From positions 134,306,001 to 134,370,000 of the forward strand of contig NC_060213.1 of NCBI RefSeq assembly GCF_021130785.1: a DNA stretch of 64,000 bases, written 5' to 3'. A program made the translations under genes and the position numbers. The notes under the pieces were generated by a model. It made no database searches. It was not told the DNA's origin and saw only the letters and a list, made by a program, of their open reading frames with translations. The stretch comes from Homalodisca vitripennis. Its lineage: Eukaryota > Arthropoda > Insecta > Hemiptera > Cicadellidae. Positions 55,470 through 64,000 of the stretch are shown piece after piece (positions within the stretch are counted from its first letter, which is position 1; each line of letters begins with the position of its first letter).

Positions 55470-56798
55470 TAAGGCTTTATCAAAATGTGTCAAGGCTAAA
55501 GTTAAAGTAATTCCCTAATGTAACGTATAACGATCGCATACGTCCAAAATTGTACTATCCTTTCAAGCCCTCCATCGTCCATAAAGAACTGTAAACGAAG
55601 AAATGTGTGTTTATTTTTGTTGCCATTCATCAGTAGATTGAAATCTCACACTTTACTTATGGGAGACCGAACAGAGAAAAATACAAGTTAAATTCTGATG
55701 GTTGTATAACAACTTAGGCTACATCTCAATAACCGCTCAAGCGTTTAGGAACTTTGTACTGACAGTCCATGGAAATAGATATGCCTCTACCCCACAGTCT
55801 CAATGAAAGTGTGGAATTGGTGACGTAATTCGAACAGCTGATTATTTTATGCCGCAACATTTGATGAGTCACCTGTTCCCGTTTGTCTATAAGGTATGAC
55901 GCGATCTTGACGCCTTGTCCGCTTTCATCGTAGTACATCCTCACCATCCTTGGTCCCGCCAGCCCGGAAGCCTAGAGCCTTACGATTTGCATAGTAAAGA
56001 GAATCTAGATTTTCGTGGAATTGAAACTGGAAGAATTTCACCTAAAAGAGAAATCGATTTATTTTTGTTTACGTTAAGGTAAATAAATTGTAAGTGGAAT
56101 AAAAAAACTTAATGTAGAAAACTCTAGAATCTCGATAGATCTGAATTTACCACTCACAATGTAGAACAGTTACCTAGGACGCCAGTAAACTAACCTATAA
56201 ATACCGATCAGTTTGCGCGGGAAAGCCGGGACGGACGGTTGGGTAACAGACTGGTAATTTACAGCGGTATAAACTCGACCGTCGCTGCATCTGGTGTTCA
56301 CAGACCATACAACTGCGCTGTCGAACATAGAGGAAGCACAAGCAGCTGGCGCGGAGAGCTATATATACACCAGTGTTGTGAGTCAATGCAGGAGCGCCTA
56401 GCCTTGCCATTGGCGTATCGTCATTGATTTGCATCCTGTATGTGCAAGTCAAATGATTAAGTGGGACTGAAAGAGTACATATTGGTAGGCGAGTACGGAC
56501 CTAGCACTTGTTTCAGTTATATAATATCCTTTAGTGTTCTTCAACATATAAAAGATTTGATACTCAATTCACTGTATTTTAGTAGTAATTCTGAAAATCG
56601 TCAAAACTTAATAATTTAGTTTATTTTTTAAGAGCCTTTTGTACAGACAGACTGCCAACTTCATTTCATCCCCACAACACAACCATGTTAAACCCCAAAC
56701 ACTTGGGTTTTACAAAACAACTTATGAAACTTTTTGTAATTTATCGTTTAAATAATAAAAAAATTATAAACGTTTTGTATGAAAAACAAAAAGAATTT
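55470..56798. other. Non-coding stretch
   Basis: 56190-56460 is GC-balanced with overlapping frames on both strands but no recognised content. Confidence 0.35.
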
Positions 56799-56805
56799 AA
56801 CATTG

Positions 56806-57041
56806 GGAGTGCCGATGGCCGAGCGGTCTAACACGTTGGACTTTGAGTCTGAGTTAGAGATAGCGCAGGTTCGAGTCCTGTCTGTGACCCTTGCGCTTTT
56901 TATCAGTATCATCGACCTTGTACTGTATCGACTCTCCCCCTTACTATGTTTGATAAGATCCTCGCACAGGCCAGTGGCCCATGAGGACGGGCAGAAAAAT
57001 TCATAAAGGGGGATCGTCTTCTCCTTAAAAAAAAAAACAAA
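56806..57041 (+). mobile_element. tRNA-derived SINE (family L), copy 2, with target duplication
   Basis: A perfect A box TGGCCGAGCGG (56816), B box GGTTCGAGTCC (56869) and a long variable-arm spacing mark a Leu/Ser-class tRNA head. The anticodon stem TTGGA/TCTGA pairs with wobbles around CTTTGAG. A body follows (CTTTTTATCAGTATCATCGA, GTGGCCCATGAGGACGGGC, GGATCGTCTTCTCCTT) and then an A-rich tail. AACATTG at 56799-56805 and 57042-57048 flanks it as a target duplication. The acceptor halves do not pair, so this is not a tRNA gene. A 75-codon frame through it is incidental. Confidence 0.92.
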
Positions 57042-57048
57042 AACATTG

Positions 57049-58545
57049 TTTTTTATTCGACAAAACTCAAGATCGTTTCACTACATCCGGTTCTTAAGTC
57101 TAAACATTATAAATAATTATAAGGTAAATAATATGTTATAAGTAAACAAATATATTCTGTACAGTACACACTACCAAGCTACTACAAAGGCAAATTAAAT
57201 CCCTTACACTGTGCACATTCTGTGCATGATTCATTTTTATTTTACAGTTTTAGAGGAACGTCTCTTCATTTTGTGTTGCAAAATAGTTGGACACATCTAA
57301 CATTTAAGAAAATGGACAGCCTTTTTTACATTTGTTACAATATTGCGAAAGTAAGCCTATAGAGGTTGAGGGCCCCAATAACATTGAGCTTATATTGCTC
57401 CTATATCTATATAATTTCACGCAGCAAAATGTTATTCAAATATTAAATGATTTAGTACTACTCACCTCATTAAACTTACTTTCTTTTCTATTTTAATTAA
57501 ATATTTGGAGTGTTAATACGACTTTAGAGCGAAGTAAAGCTCGTTCCTTTGTGGCGATATATAGATAGGGTTAACATGCTGTATTTTATTTATAGTTGTA
57601 ATTCTTTTAATAAGATTTAATTATTAAGAATTAAACTTAGTGTTTAAAATTAAAAGGTATTTGTTACAATTGATTATTACAGTCTAATTAATATTAACAT
57701 TTTTTGTTTTTGTAAACCAATACCATCTGCGCAAACTAAACGTTTTTAATCGGCAACAGATTTTAGCATTGGATAAAACATCTTTCCATAAACTGCAACA
57801 TATTCAAATTTCCCAATACAAATTTTTAAACAAAAATTCTTTTTAAAATAATGACGCAACATAAATTGTGAAGTAATTAAGGAATTTCAATAATGATCCT
57901 AAACTTGCCGCTATTTTAAATATTAATGCTGCTATTGATGGTAAATAATTTGTATTGGTGTGTTTTACTGTTATCACTCGCAAGTCTACTTTCTTACTAC
58001 ATTCATATATTTCTTATAAGACATAGAACGTAACCTTAAAAAGAACTAAAAATATCAAACGAATGAATGACTAACAGATACAATTAATTCATCTTCCATT
58101 TCCCTGCCTGAAAGAAATCGAAATAAGTGACCCAGAGAAATATATTTCAGGACATCTTGAATACCTTCGATTCGACCATGATGTTTTAAACAAAATACGA
58201 CTCCAGAATCGGCAGAAAGAGCGCCTACATAGTCACAGCCGTCAACCACGTAGGCGAGGCTGTAGTGGCACCACAGTAGGCGTAAGATGGAGCAGCAACA
58301 GCTGTTGCCGTATAAGGCGATTGTGACGTAGAGACCAGCTGACCCGGTCTTTAGACATAACATAACCTCATTTTTTGCTGACGGCATACGCTGACTGCAG
58401 CAGTAGACTGACCACTGTAACTGTCAGTAGTGCGTAATCTGTTGATCGATAAAATGGTTCTCCTTCATTATTCAACAACTTTCACATTAGTGCCATTCAT
58501 TCAACAACGCAAGTTGAATAGAATTAAATAACGCACTAGTGATTT
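57049..58545. other. Non-coding stretch
   Basis: Mostly AT-rich. A 110-codon minus frame at 58055-58387 is GC-balanced, but neither its translation nor alternative frames match anything I recognise. Confidence 0.35.
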
Positions 58546-58590
58546 GGACTTCCACAAGGCTCTGTCTTAGTGTCAATGTTCTTATTCTTA
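58546..58590 (+). pseudogene. LINE reverse-transcriptase fragment (GLPQGSVL)
   Basis: Translation GLPQGSVLVSMFLFL is the RT block before the catalytic aspartates. No further RT motifs lie around it in any frame. Confidence 0.65.
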
Positions 58591-58599
58591 CGACATGCT

Positions 58600-59126
58600 A
58601 TTAAAAATCGATATACTATACGATGAAAATACTCACTAATACCACTAATAAACTTATTTACTAATACTATCGGTTTCATTTCAAAATTAACAAACAGCTT
58701 TAAAACATACCAAGTAGGTATTAATGTTTGACATAGTGTAATTAATGGGATGTGGTAGTTATCTTATCTACGATTACAGTATTTTCCAAAGGACATCTGA
58801 ATAAAGCTATTGGCATATCAAATATTTTCACAAACGTTAATAATGCCATGATTCCGATTGTAGATTAAAACAGTTGAATGCAGATGAACACCTGTTTATA
58901 TAGAATATCAGTTTGTAGCCTGCATGTTAAATTAAACACAAGTGCTATGTTAATCTGAACACACAATGTGTCAAATACGTCTTTAAGTCTGTTGCAGGGC
59001 CATTATAACAAAAAGTTGTGGATAAAAACAATTAAAATGCGACAAAATGTTCCGAATTTCACTTTGATATTATAAACGCTTTCTTGTTAGTATCCCACTA
59101 TCGCCTGTGCCGGTGTGATGTGTGGT
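58600..59126. other. Non-coding AT-rich stretch
   Basis: Nothing recognised. Confidence 0.4.
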
Positions 59127-59400
59127 TGTGATTCTCGTACACGTGACATAACCTTGCATCCTGTGAAGTCACAACGCCTGGACTGGACTCCAAGCTGCTT
59201 TTGGGTATGTTTAAACCCTTTTCTTTCCCTTTATTCTTCTTCTGTCTTTATTTTTGTATATATTAAAACTCATGACCTGACGAAGAGGAAAGATTGTAAT
59301 CCTCGAAACGTCGTGTTACATCTTTTAGAACATACAAAAATAGCAAATGTCCGAAATCCTGTAATCATTTTAAAATATTTACTTTTAGTTCCGGATAGAT
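59127..59400 (+). repeat. Interspersed repeat family 'R', copy
   Basis: Counterpart of 5245-5515. Contains CCTTGCATCCTGTGAAGTCA, CAACGCCTGGACTGGACTCC, CCTGACGAAGAGGAAAG, CCTCGAAACGTCGTGTTACA and AAATGTCCGAAATCCTGTAA. The 98-codon frame through it is incidental. Confidence 0.75.
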
Positions 59401-60184
59401 GGTTATCTTAGTTACGAAATAAATTACACGATTTTGTGACTATCACTCTAACGAAAAAAACCCATGCTTAACCTACAAGACTGTTAATAGAAATAATATT
59501 GTAATATAAAATTAGAAATCTCGTTACATGACTAAAACTAAACTTGTCACATCTTACAGATTGACGAACAACTGTTAATAAATTACTTTCTCAAACGTTA
59601 CAATTACAATGCCTCTTCCAGTGAAGCAACAATACTGTAGTCACTATTGCATCGAAAGAGAATTACCCCAGCCTTATTCAATGTACAGATAGGAGATCTC
59701 GATATGCAAATAGTTCCTTGTTTGTCAAGGTGATTGATTGGTTATTGTTTCTGTGGTTGGTATTCGATTTCGCGTCTATCGTTTACACCGCTTGTCAAGC
59801 AAATGTAGGTATAGTTTTCCTTCGAGACCCATGAATTTTCAAACTTCAAAATAGCTGTAACAAACAGGTCCTTTGTCGCATAAGCCCAACAGCGACTGTC
59901 AATTAAAATTTGTTATCTAAACACTCGAAATTGTATTATTTAATTCCAAGAATTGAAATAACTTATCCTTTGGCAGTAGCTTTGCCCACCAACAAAACGT
60001 TTAAAATAAGAATTACAGCACTGTTACGTTACTTACGTAAGTTATTCGAAGTAGTATATTGTACTCAATGATTAAGACTTTTAAACTACCAAAGTAGATC
60101 AATGATATGTTTTCTACACATAACGTAGCTACGGTAGGAAGGGTCCGTCAATTTCAATGAATGAGACAATGAGACTGGCACTAC
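59401..60184. other. Non-coding AT-rich stretch
   Basis: Nothing recognised. Confidence 0.4.
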
Positions 60185-60222
60185 TATGTATGGGTGTCTC
60201 TGATGTCGGAACGATGTAAAAG
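60185..60222 (+). repeat. Family X, 5' piece of a split copy
   Basis: GTGTCTCTGATGTCGGAACG then ATGTAAAAG matches the start of the unsplit copy (46008 onwards). The match stops at about 60222 and resumes at 61051. Confidence 0.7.
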
Positions 60223-61050
60223 TTTTGACGTGACAACGTCTTAAATTAGGTTGCGACTCGGAGTCACTCATGAAAAAGTGTAACGCCCGGTAACGTTACG
60301 ATGCCCGTCCAGTGGGTCCGCCGCACGGGATCCGCACGGGATAAAGCAGATAACTGTGGGTCCGCCGCACGGGATAAAGCAGTTAACTATGTTTATTCGT
60401 GAAAATGTGGAGTGCTTAGATTCGTCATTTACAACAACTACAACAATAAAGGTAAATAATTGTACACTGATATTTCATTATCGTAAACTATGATTGATTG
60501 ATTAATTGTTAGATTGACACAAAAGTTGAGAAACTGAGTTTATAGGTTATGTCATACTATTGACAAATGTTGATAGTGTTAAGTAAATTATTAGTTTAAA
60601 TCACTCTGCAATCAATCGTAATTCAGTCGATTGAGAAGAAACAGCGCGTATTGCTAGTCAAACATTTAAAATAACAAATTATAACCTCTAACCTGTCATA
60701 ACAGTGCGACCAAACAAACGAACTAAACCGACCAATCACCACGCGCGGAGTTAGAATTTAACTGTGTTTAGCAAGAATTTCAAATTCCAATTTTAGTAAA
60801 TGTTTTATTCAACTTTACCATTTACAATAACAAATTTTAATTAATTTCAAATTATGTACAATTTTTTAGTAAACAAAATATATTTCTATAGTTAAAATTT
60901 GTGCAATTCTTATTTTCATTCAATTCCTTGTTCCTATTGTGCAATTTAATAATATTCATATCAATAAATATTCTACCGAGAAAAAGACGTTGTCACGTAA
61001 AATCTTCGCCCGTAAAACCGACTTTGCAGGCAACCATAATTTTTTTTTAT
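60223..61050. mobile_element. Probable ~0.8-kb insertion splitting family X
   Basis: Compared with 46003-46182, the sequence between ATGTAAAAG and GAGCTTCTTC is extra. Near its left end is TTTTGACGTGACAACGTCTT (60223 onwards) and near its right end AAGACGTTGTCACGTAAAA (about 60984-61002), reverse complements with a single difference. About 45 bases including a T-run separate the right inverted repeat from the resumed family X sequence. No target duplication was identified and no transposase frame is inside. Probably a non-autonomous DNA element; class undetermined. Confidence 0.6.
60312..60388 (+). repeat. Two-copy tandem repeat GTGGGTCCGCCGCACGGGAT
   Basis: GTGGGTCCGCCGCACGGGAT begins at 60312 and 60356, each followed by AAAGCAG(A/T)TAACT. 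The first copy has an extra CCGCACGGGAT. It lies inside the probable insertion at 60223-61050. Confidence 0.8.
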
Positions 61051-61200
61051 GAGCTTCTTCGTTGCCGACTTTCTTTAGTTCTCTTCAGACGAACATGATC
61101 TCTCAAAATTCCAGAGAAGATTCTTTCCAAAAGTCTGAGACAGCGTCATATACTAGACGGTGCAAAAAGGAAGGTAAACTGGAGCTAGGTCAATATTGAA
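61051..61200 (+). repeat. Family X, 3' piece of a split copy
   Basis: Resumes with GAGCTTCTTCGTTGCCGACT, continues TCTTCAGACGAACATGATCT and ends near AAGGTAAACTGGAGCTAG, matching the unsplit copy from 46037. Confidence 0.75.
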
Positions 61201-61784
61201 ACATAATACAAGTGTTTATTTGGCCTCATTAGAACATTTTTGAAGCTTTAAATTATATATGAACATACATTAAAGTAGGGAGCTTTAAGTATCGTTTTAC
61301 AGTTGGCGAAAACAAGAAAAGAAATGAGAAAAGGCTAATCACTAAATTGAAAGAAAATGACAAAGCTATAGTAATGAATATTATTAAAGAATGTACGTTC
61401 CTCACTTTAATTCGACATGACTTCTCTCGTTTAACGTGTAACAGTCCTCCCTCCAAAGATTTGTAATCGTATTAACTCTTACAGGTTAATTACATCCCGT
61501 TTGCACATTAAGCGCGAAGGATTTAGAGACCCAATGGCTACATGGTATATTTCCAAGCCATCTGACTTGCATATTAACCTCGCTCCACCACCTCACGCTT
61601 TTAAATATAATGATTTTCGCAAATGCTGGTAACCCATCGTGACAGGCAGAATAACACTAAAACGAGATCGGAATTTAACAGTTATACCAAGAAAAGAATT
61701 AAAATTATATCATTAACTGAAGCCGTCTCTCCATAGTAGGGTCGAAGTGTTTCCGTAATATAAATTTTTAAACAATGTTTCAAC
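61201..61784. other. Non-coding AT-rich stretch
   Basis: Nothing recognised. Confidence 0.4.
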
Positions 61785-62006
61785 GCGTTGTGAAACGGAG
61801 AACTAGATGTTACATTTTGCTATTGGCCTCTGGTCAGTCGTTGGTGGTTGGTCGACGAAAGCAGAACAATTGTGACCTGTATTCTGTAGTTCAGTTATAA
61901 TAGTTAGTGTTGTGTTTAGTTTTTTTATTAAGTGCATGTTTTAGAGTTAGTAAAGTTGACACACAACATGGCGGTTGTGATTCCTGACTTACGCGTTTCA
62001 CAACGC
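61785..62006. repeat. 13-bp inverted repeats 222 bp apart
   Basis: GCGTTGTGAAACG at 61785-61797 and CGTTTCACAACGC at 61994-62006 are exact reverse complements. The interior contains AACATGGCGGTTGTG with a strong start context but only a 15-codon frame before the next repeat. No target duplication flanks it. It may be a small inverted-repeat element or promoter-proximal DNA. Confidence 0.5.
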
Positions 62007-62170
62007 TCTGGTATGATTTGTTTATTTTAACCTAGATTGTAATATTATGTGTTAGGTTAGTTAACCACATGAAAAAGAGATCAGATTGTAAATCTCAAAA
62101 CATAGTGTTAATGATTTTCCTGAACATTTTCCCAAGAACATCCTGCTTCCTTCATGTTTTGAGTATTAGA
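62007..62170 (+). repeat. Family R, local copy 1
   Basis: TCTGGTATGATTTGTTTATT then TTAACCTAG opens this and the next copy at 62311. It continues with AGATCAGATTGTAAATCTCA, AAACATAGTGTTA and ATCCTGCTTCCTTCATG. Confidence 0.75.
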
Positions 62171-62310
62171 AAAGAAGGAATAAAATAATTATAAAATGCA
62201 TACTTTCATCCACAAGAGATTATTACGCTTGGCTGTAGCTTAGAAGTCCCAAGCAAAGCGTTAATAAAAAATAACTGTTTATGTGGACAATGTAATTTAC
62301 TAACATTAAC

Positions 62311-62475
62311 GGTCTGGTATGATTTGTTTATTTTAACCTAGTTTGTTGTGCTAGGTAAGTTATTTACCTGAAGAAGTTCAGTTTGCAGATTTCGAAGGGT
62401 AGTGTTACAGGTGTTTTGTATAACTGAACGATGGCAAATATCCGGGGAAAATCCTGTTTCCTTCATAGATGTTAG
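62311..62475 (+). repeat. Family R, local copy 2
   Basis: Same opening TCTGGTATGATTTGTTTATT, then CCTGAAGAAGTTCAGTTTGC, GGGTAGTGTTACAGGTGTTT, CGATGGCAAATATCCGG and AATCCTGTTTCCTTCAT. Closer to the palindrome arms at 51602-51720 than copy 1. Confidence 0.8.
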
Positions 62476-62479
62476 ATTT

Positions 62480-63147
62480 TGGTATATTTAAATCTCCTGT
62501 TTGGAATTTAGATTGTATAAGACATCAAATTATTGATGTATTTTAAACCCAGTGACGCAAGCCTTTTCTTTTACGTGAAGGGATTATCCTTAGGCGAGTA
62601 GATGCATACTGTGAGCTGTAAAAGCCAGAAAATGCTTTTTTTATTCAACACTAGTAGAACTACATCGTAATGCTCGTATGATGCTGGTATGAACTATTTC
62701 ACAACACAATCTGATGCCTTTTACAATGTGGAACACTTAGAATACATGCAGTGGCAGTGAAAAATATCAAAATCACTATCATATAATCCAATCAAAGAGA
62801 TTTCCTTAGTTTTTCCTTCTCCTAACTAACCATAAAATTACACAGAACATGTTAGAAATTATGGTTCTAGGGTATGGATTTTACTCTACATAACCTTCAT
62901 AGAAAACAAACAAAATGAAATAAACATCTGATAAGCTAATAGCAATATAGTAAATTACAAAAAAAAGAAGAAAAAAAAAACACATGAATTGGAAAATGCA
63001 AAGACTAACTAATTGTTCATAGCTTGGCCGGCAACCACAAGGTTCATATGTAAAAAGTGAATACGGCAAATAACTAGAAAGAAGACATAACAAGTGTACT
63101 ACGTGGCCGCATTATAAGATTATAAAGGCCAGCCAACAGGCAAAAAG
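62480..63147. other. Non-coding stretch
   Basis: Nothing recognised; A-rich near 62960-62980. Confidence 0.4.

Positions 63148-63200
<53 letters not shown>
63148..63200. repeat. Poly-A tract, 53 bases
   Basis: An uninterrupted run of 53 A preceded by CAAAAAG. The sequence before it (GGCCAGCCAACAGG) is not recognised as a retroelement 3' end. Tract length may be inexact. Confidence 0.9.
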
Positions 63201-63201
<1 letters not shown>

Positions 63202-64000
63202 GCGGGCAGCCACAATCAACATCTGATCGACCGCGCATGCTCAGTATTGAGTAACAGTTCTGCACTGATCAGCTGTTGGGGGGAAAGTCAGCTGACTGGC
63301 GGCCTACCTACTGGTTCAACTGAAGGTCCCTCGCCCACTAAGGTCACGCTTCTAAAAACACATGTTCGCTTTTTCTCGGAATTCCAGCTCTCCTATCGTT
63401 ACTAATCGACGTAAACTGGCGGAATTGGCGACTTCCATCGTAACCTCAAAGTGAGGAATCGCCACTTCCACCAGCACTTCCAGACATTACGTTACAAATA
63501 TCTTGGGTACTTTACAAGAAACTATAAATGTATAACATCAAGGTGTACGCTCATTACGATATTCTGCTAATTTAATACCTAAAGCGGCGTCTTTAAGGTT
63601 TGCGGGCAAACCAGTTTGTTTGCGGCAGAATTTATGATCCTGTCGACACAGACCAGTCTCTTTTTACTGGTATATTTATTAAGGCGGTTTTTAAATCTCT
63701 GTAAAAGGGTATAAGTCTAAAAGTAGAAAATGCGTAATAAAATGGTACTTGGCCTTATTTATGTATCTTTAATGGAATTTAATAAATCGCCACCTCATAA
63801 AAAGTGCCCAAAAGGTAATAAGATTTTCATAATCTCAAAGCTACCTTTACTTTTACGCCGCAACGATAAAAACGTTAGGCATCGTTTAAGAAAACTTCTG
63901 TGTTCAGAAAAATCACTCTTACTTAAATTTGGTACAAGACTTTAAAAATACGTCTTCTCGTTCCAAAAGCACTGAATCCAAGTAAAAGGTGTTGTAATTT
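63201..64000. other. Non-coding stretch to window end
   Basis: 63201-63480 is more GC-balanced, with ATCAGCTGTTGGGGGG and GTCAGCTGAC E-box-like words. A 71-codon plus frame at 63730-63945 is Lys/Leu-rich and unrecognised. Confidence 0.35.

Noticed and set aside
56806..56889. Functional tRNA-Leu/Ser gene
   Set aside because: Acceptor halves do not pair and a SINE body, A-rich tail and target duplication follow.
58055..58387. 110-codon minus frame, and a cuticle-protein-like Ala/Val pattern in another frame
   Set aside because: The Ala/Val pattern is broken by stops and the 110-codon frame has no recognised content. Too weak to call.

Overview
This window is eukaryotic, AT-rich and almost entirely non-coding. 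It looks like an arthropod, most likely insect, genome. The evidence is decayed Jockey/CR1-type LINE reverse transcriptases, several SINE families with short tails or target duplications, many arrays of minisatellite or satellite DNA, and one spliced exon of an integrin alpha subunit. Nothing in the sequence fixes the species. A sap-feeding hemipteran would fit, but that is a guess. No bacterial operon, CRISPR array, rRNA operon or intact transposase gene was found.

The only coding feature I am confident of is a 122-bp exon on the minus strand at 25640-25761. It encodes the first beta-propeller repeat (LLIGAPEAQTTQPGV...GGAVFRCD) of an integrin alpha chain of the PS2/alpha5/alphaV type, with a clean branch-point/acceptor and a donor. 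Much of the window could therefore be large introns of that gene. Five weaker exon candidates (5557-5824 +, 8841-9044 -, 15494-15631 +, 35374-35414 +, 38191-38378 -) have splice-like borders or coding-like composition but no recognised family.

Layout. 0-4 kb: remnant of a DDE-type transposase and a long but broken LINE, both on the minus strand, followed by a 46-bp minisatellite. 5-9.5 kb: interspersed repeats, a 5S-like SINE and a 20-bp tandem array. 9.5-15 kb: LINE pieces, one tandemly multiplied. 15.5-20.3 kb: GC-rich block, poly-T, a 99-bp array, a LINE 3' end and a 166-bp array. 22-25.8 kb: SINE, duplicated LINE piece, integrin exon. 28-31 kb: SINE, GC-rich block and AT-rich DNA. 31.85-34.2 kb: a 22-unit satellite that changes from 111-bp to 103-bp monomers. 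34.7-44.5 kb: tRNA-derived SINE, 74-, 121- and 53-bp arrays, and GC-rich blocks. 45-64 kb: duplicated segments, a 57-bp array, a non-autonomous hAT-like element with an exact 8-bp target duplication, SINEs, a split repeat with an inferred ~0.8-kb insertion, and a long poly-A tract.

The most informative structures are: (1) the integrin exon; (2) a SINE family whose body resembles the internal control region of 5S rRNA behind a tRNA A-box-like head, with four long and two partial copies; (3) the hAT-like element at 50428-51220; (4) the 31.85-34.2 kb satellite, whose 111-bp unit (37 codons) makes long meaningless ORFs on both strands; and (5) a repeat split between 60.2 and 61.1 kb whose unsplit form is at 46.0 kb.
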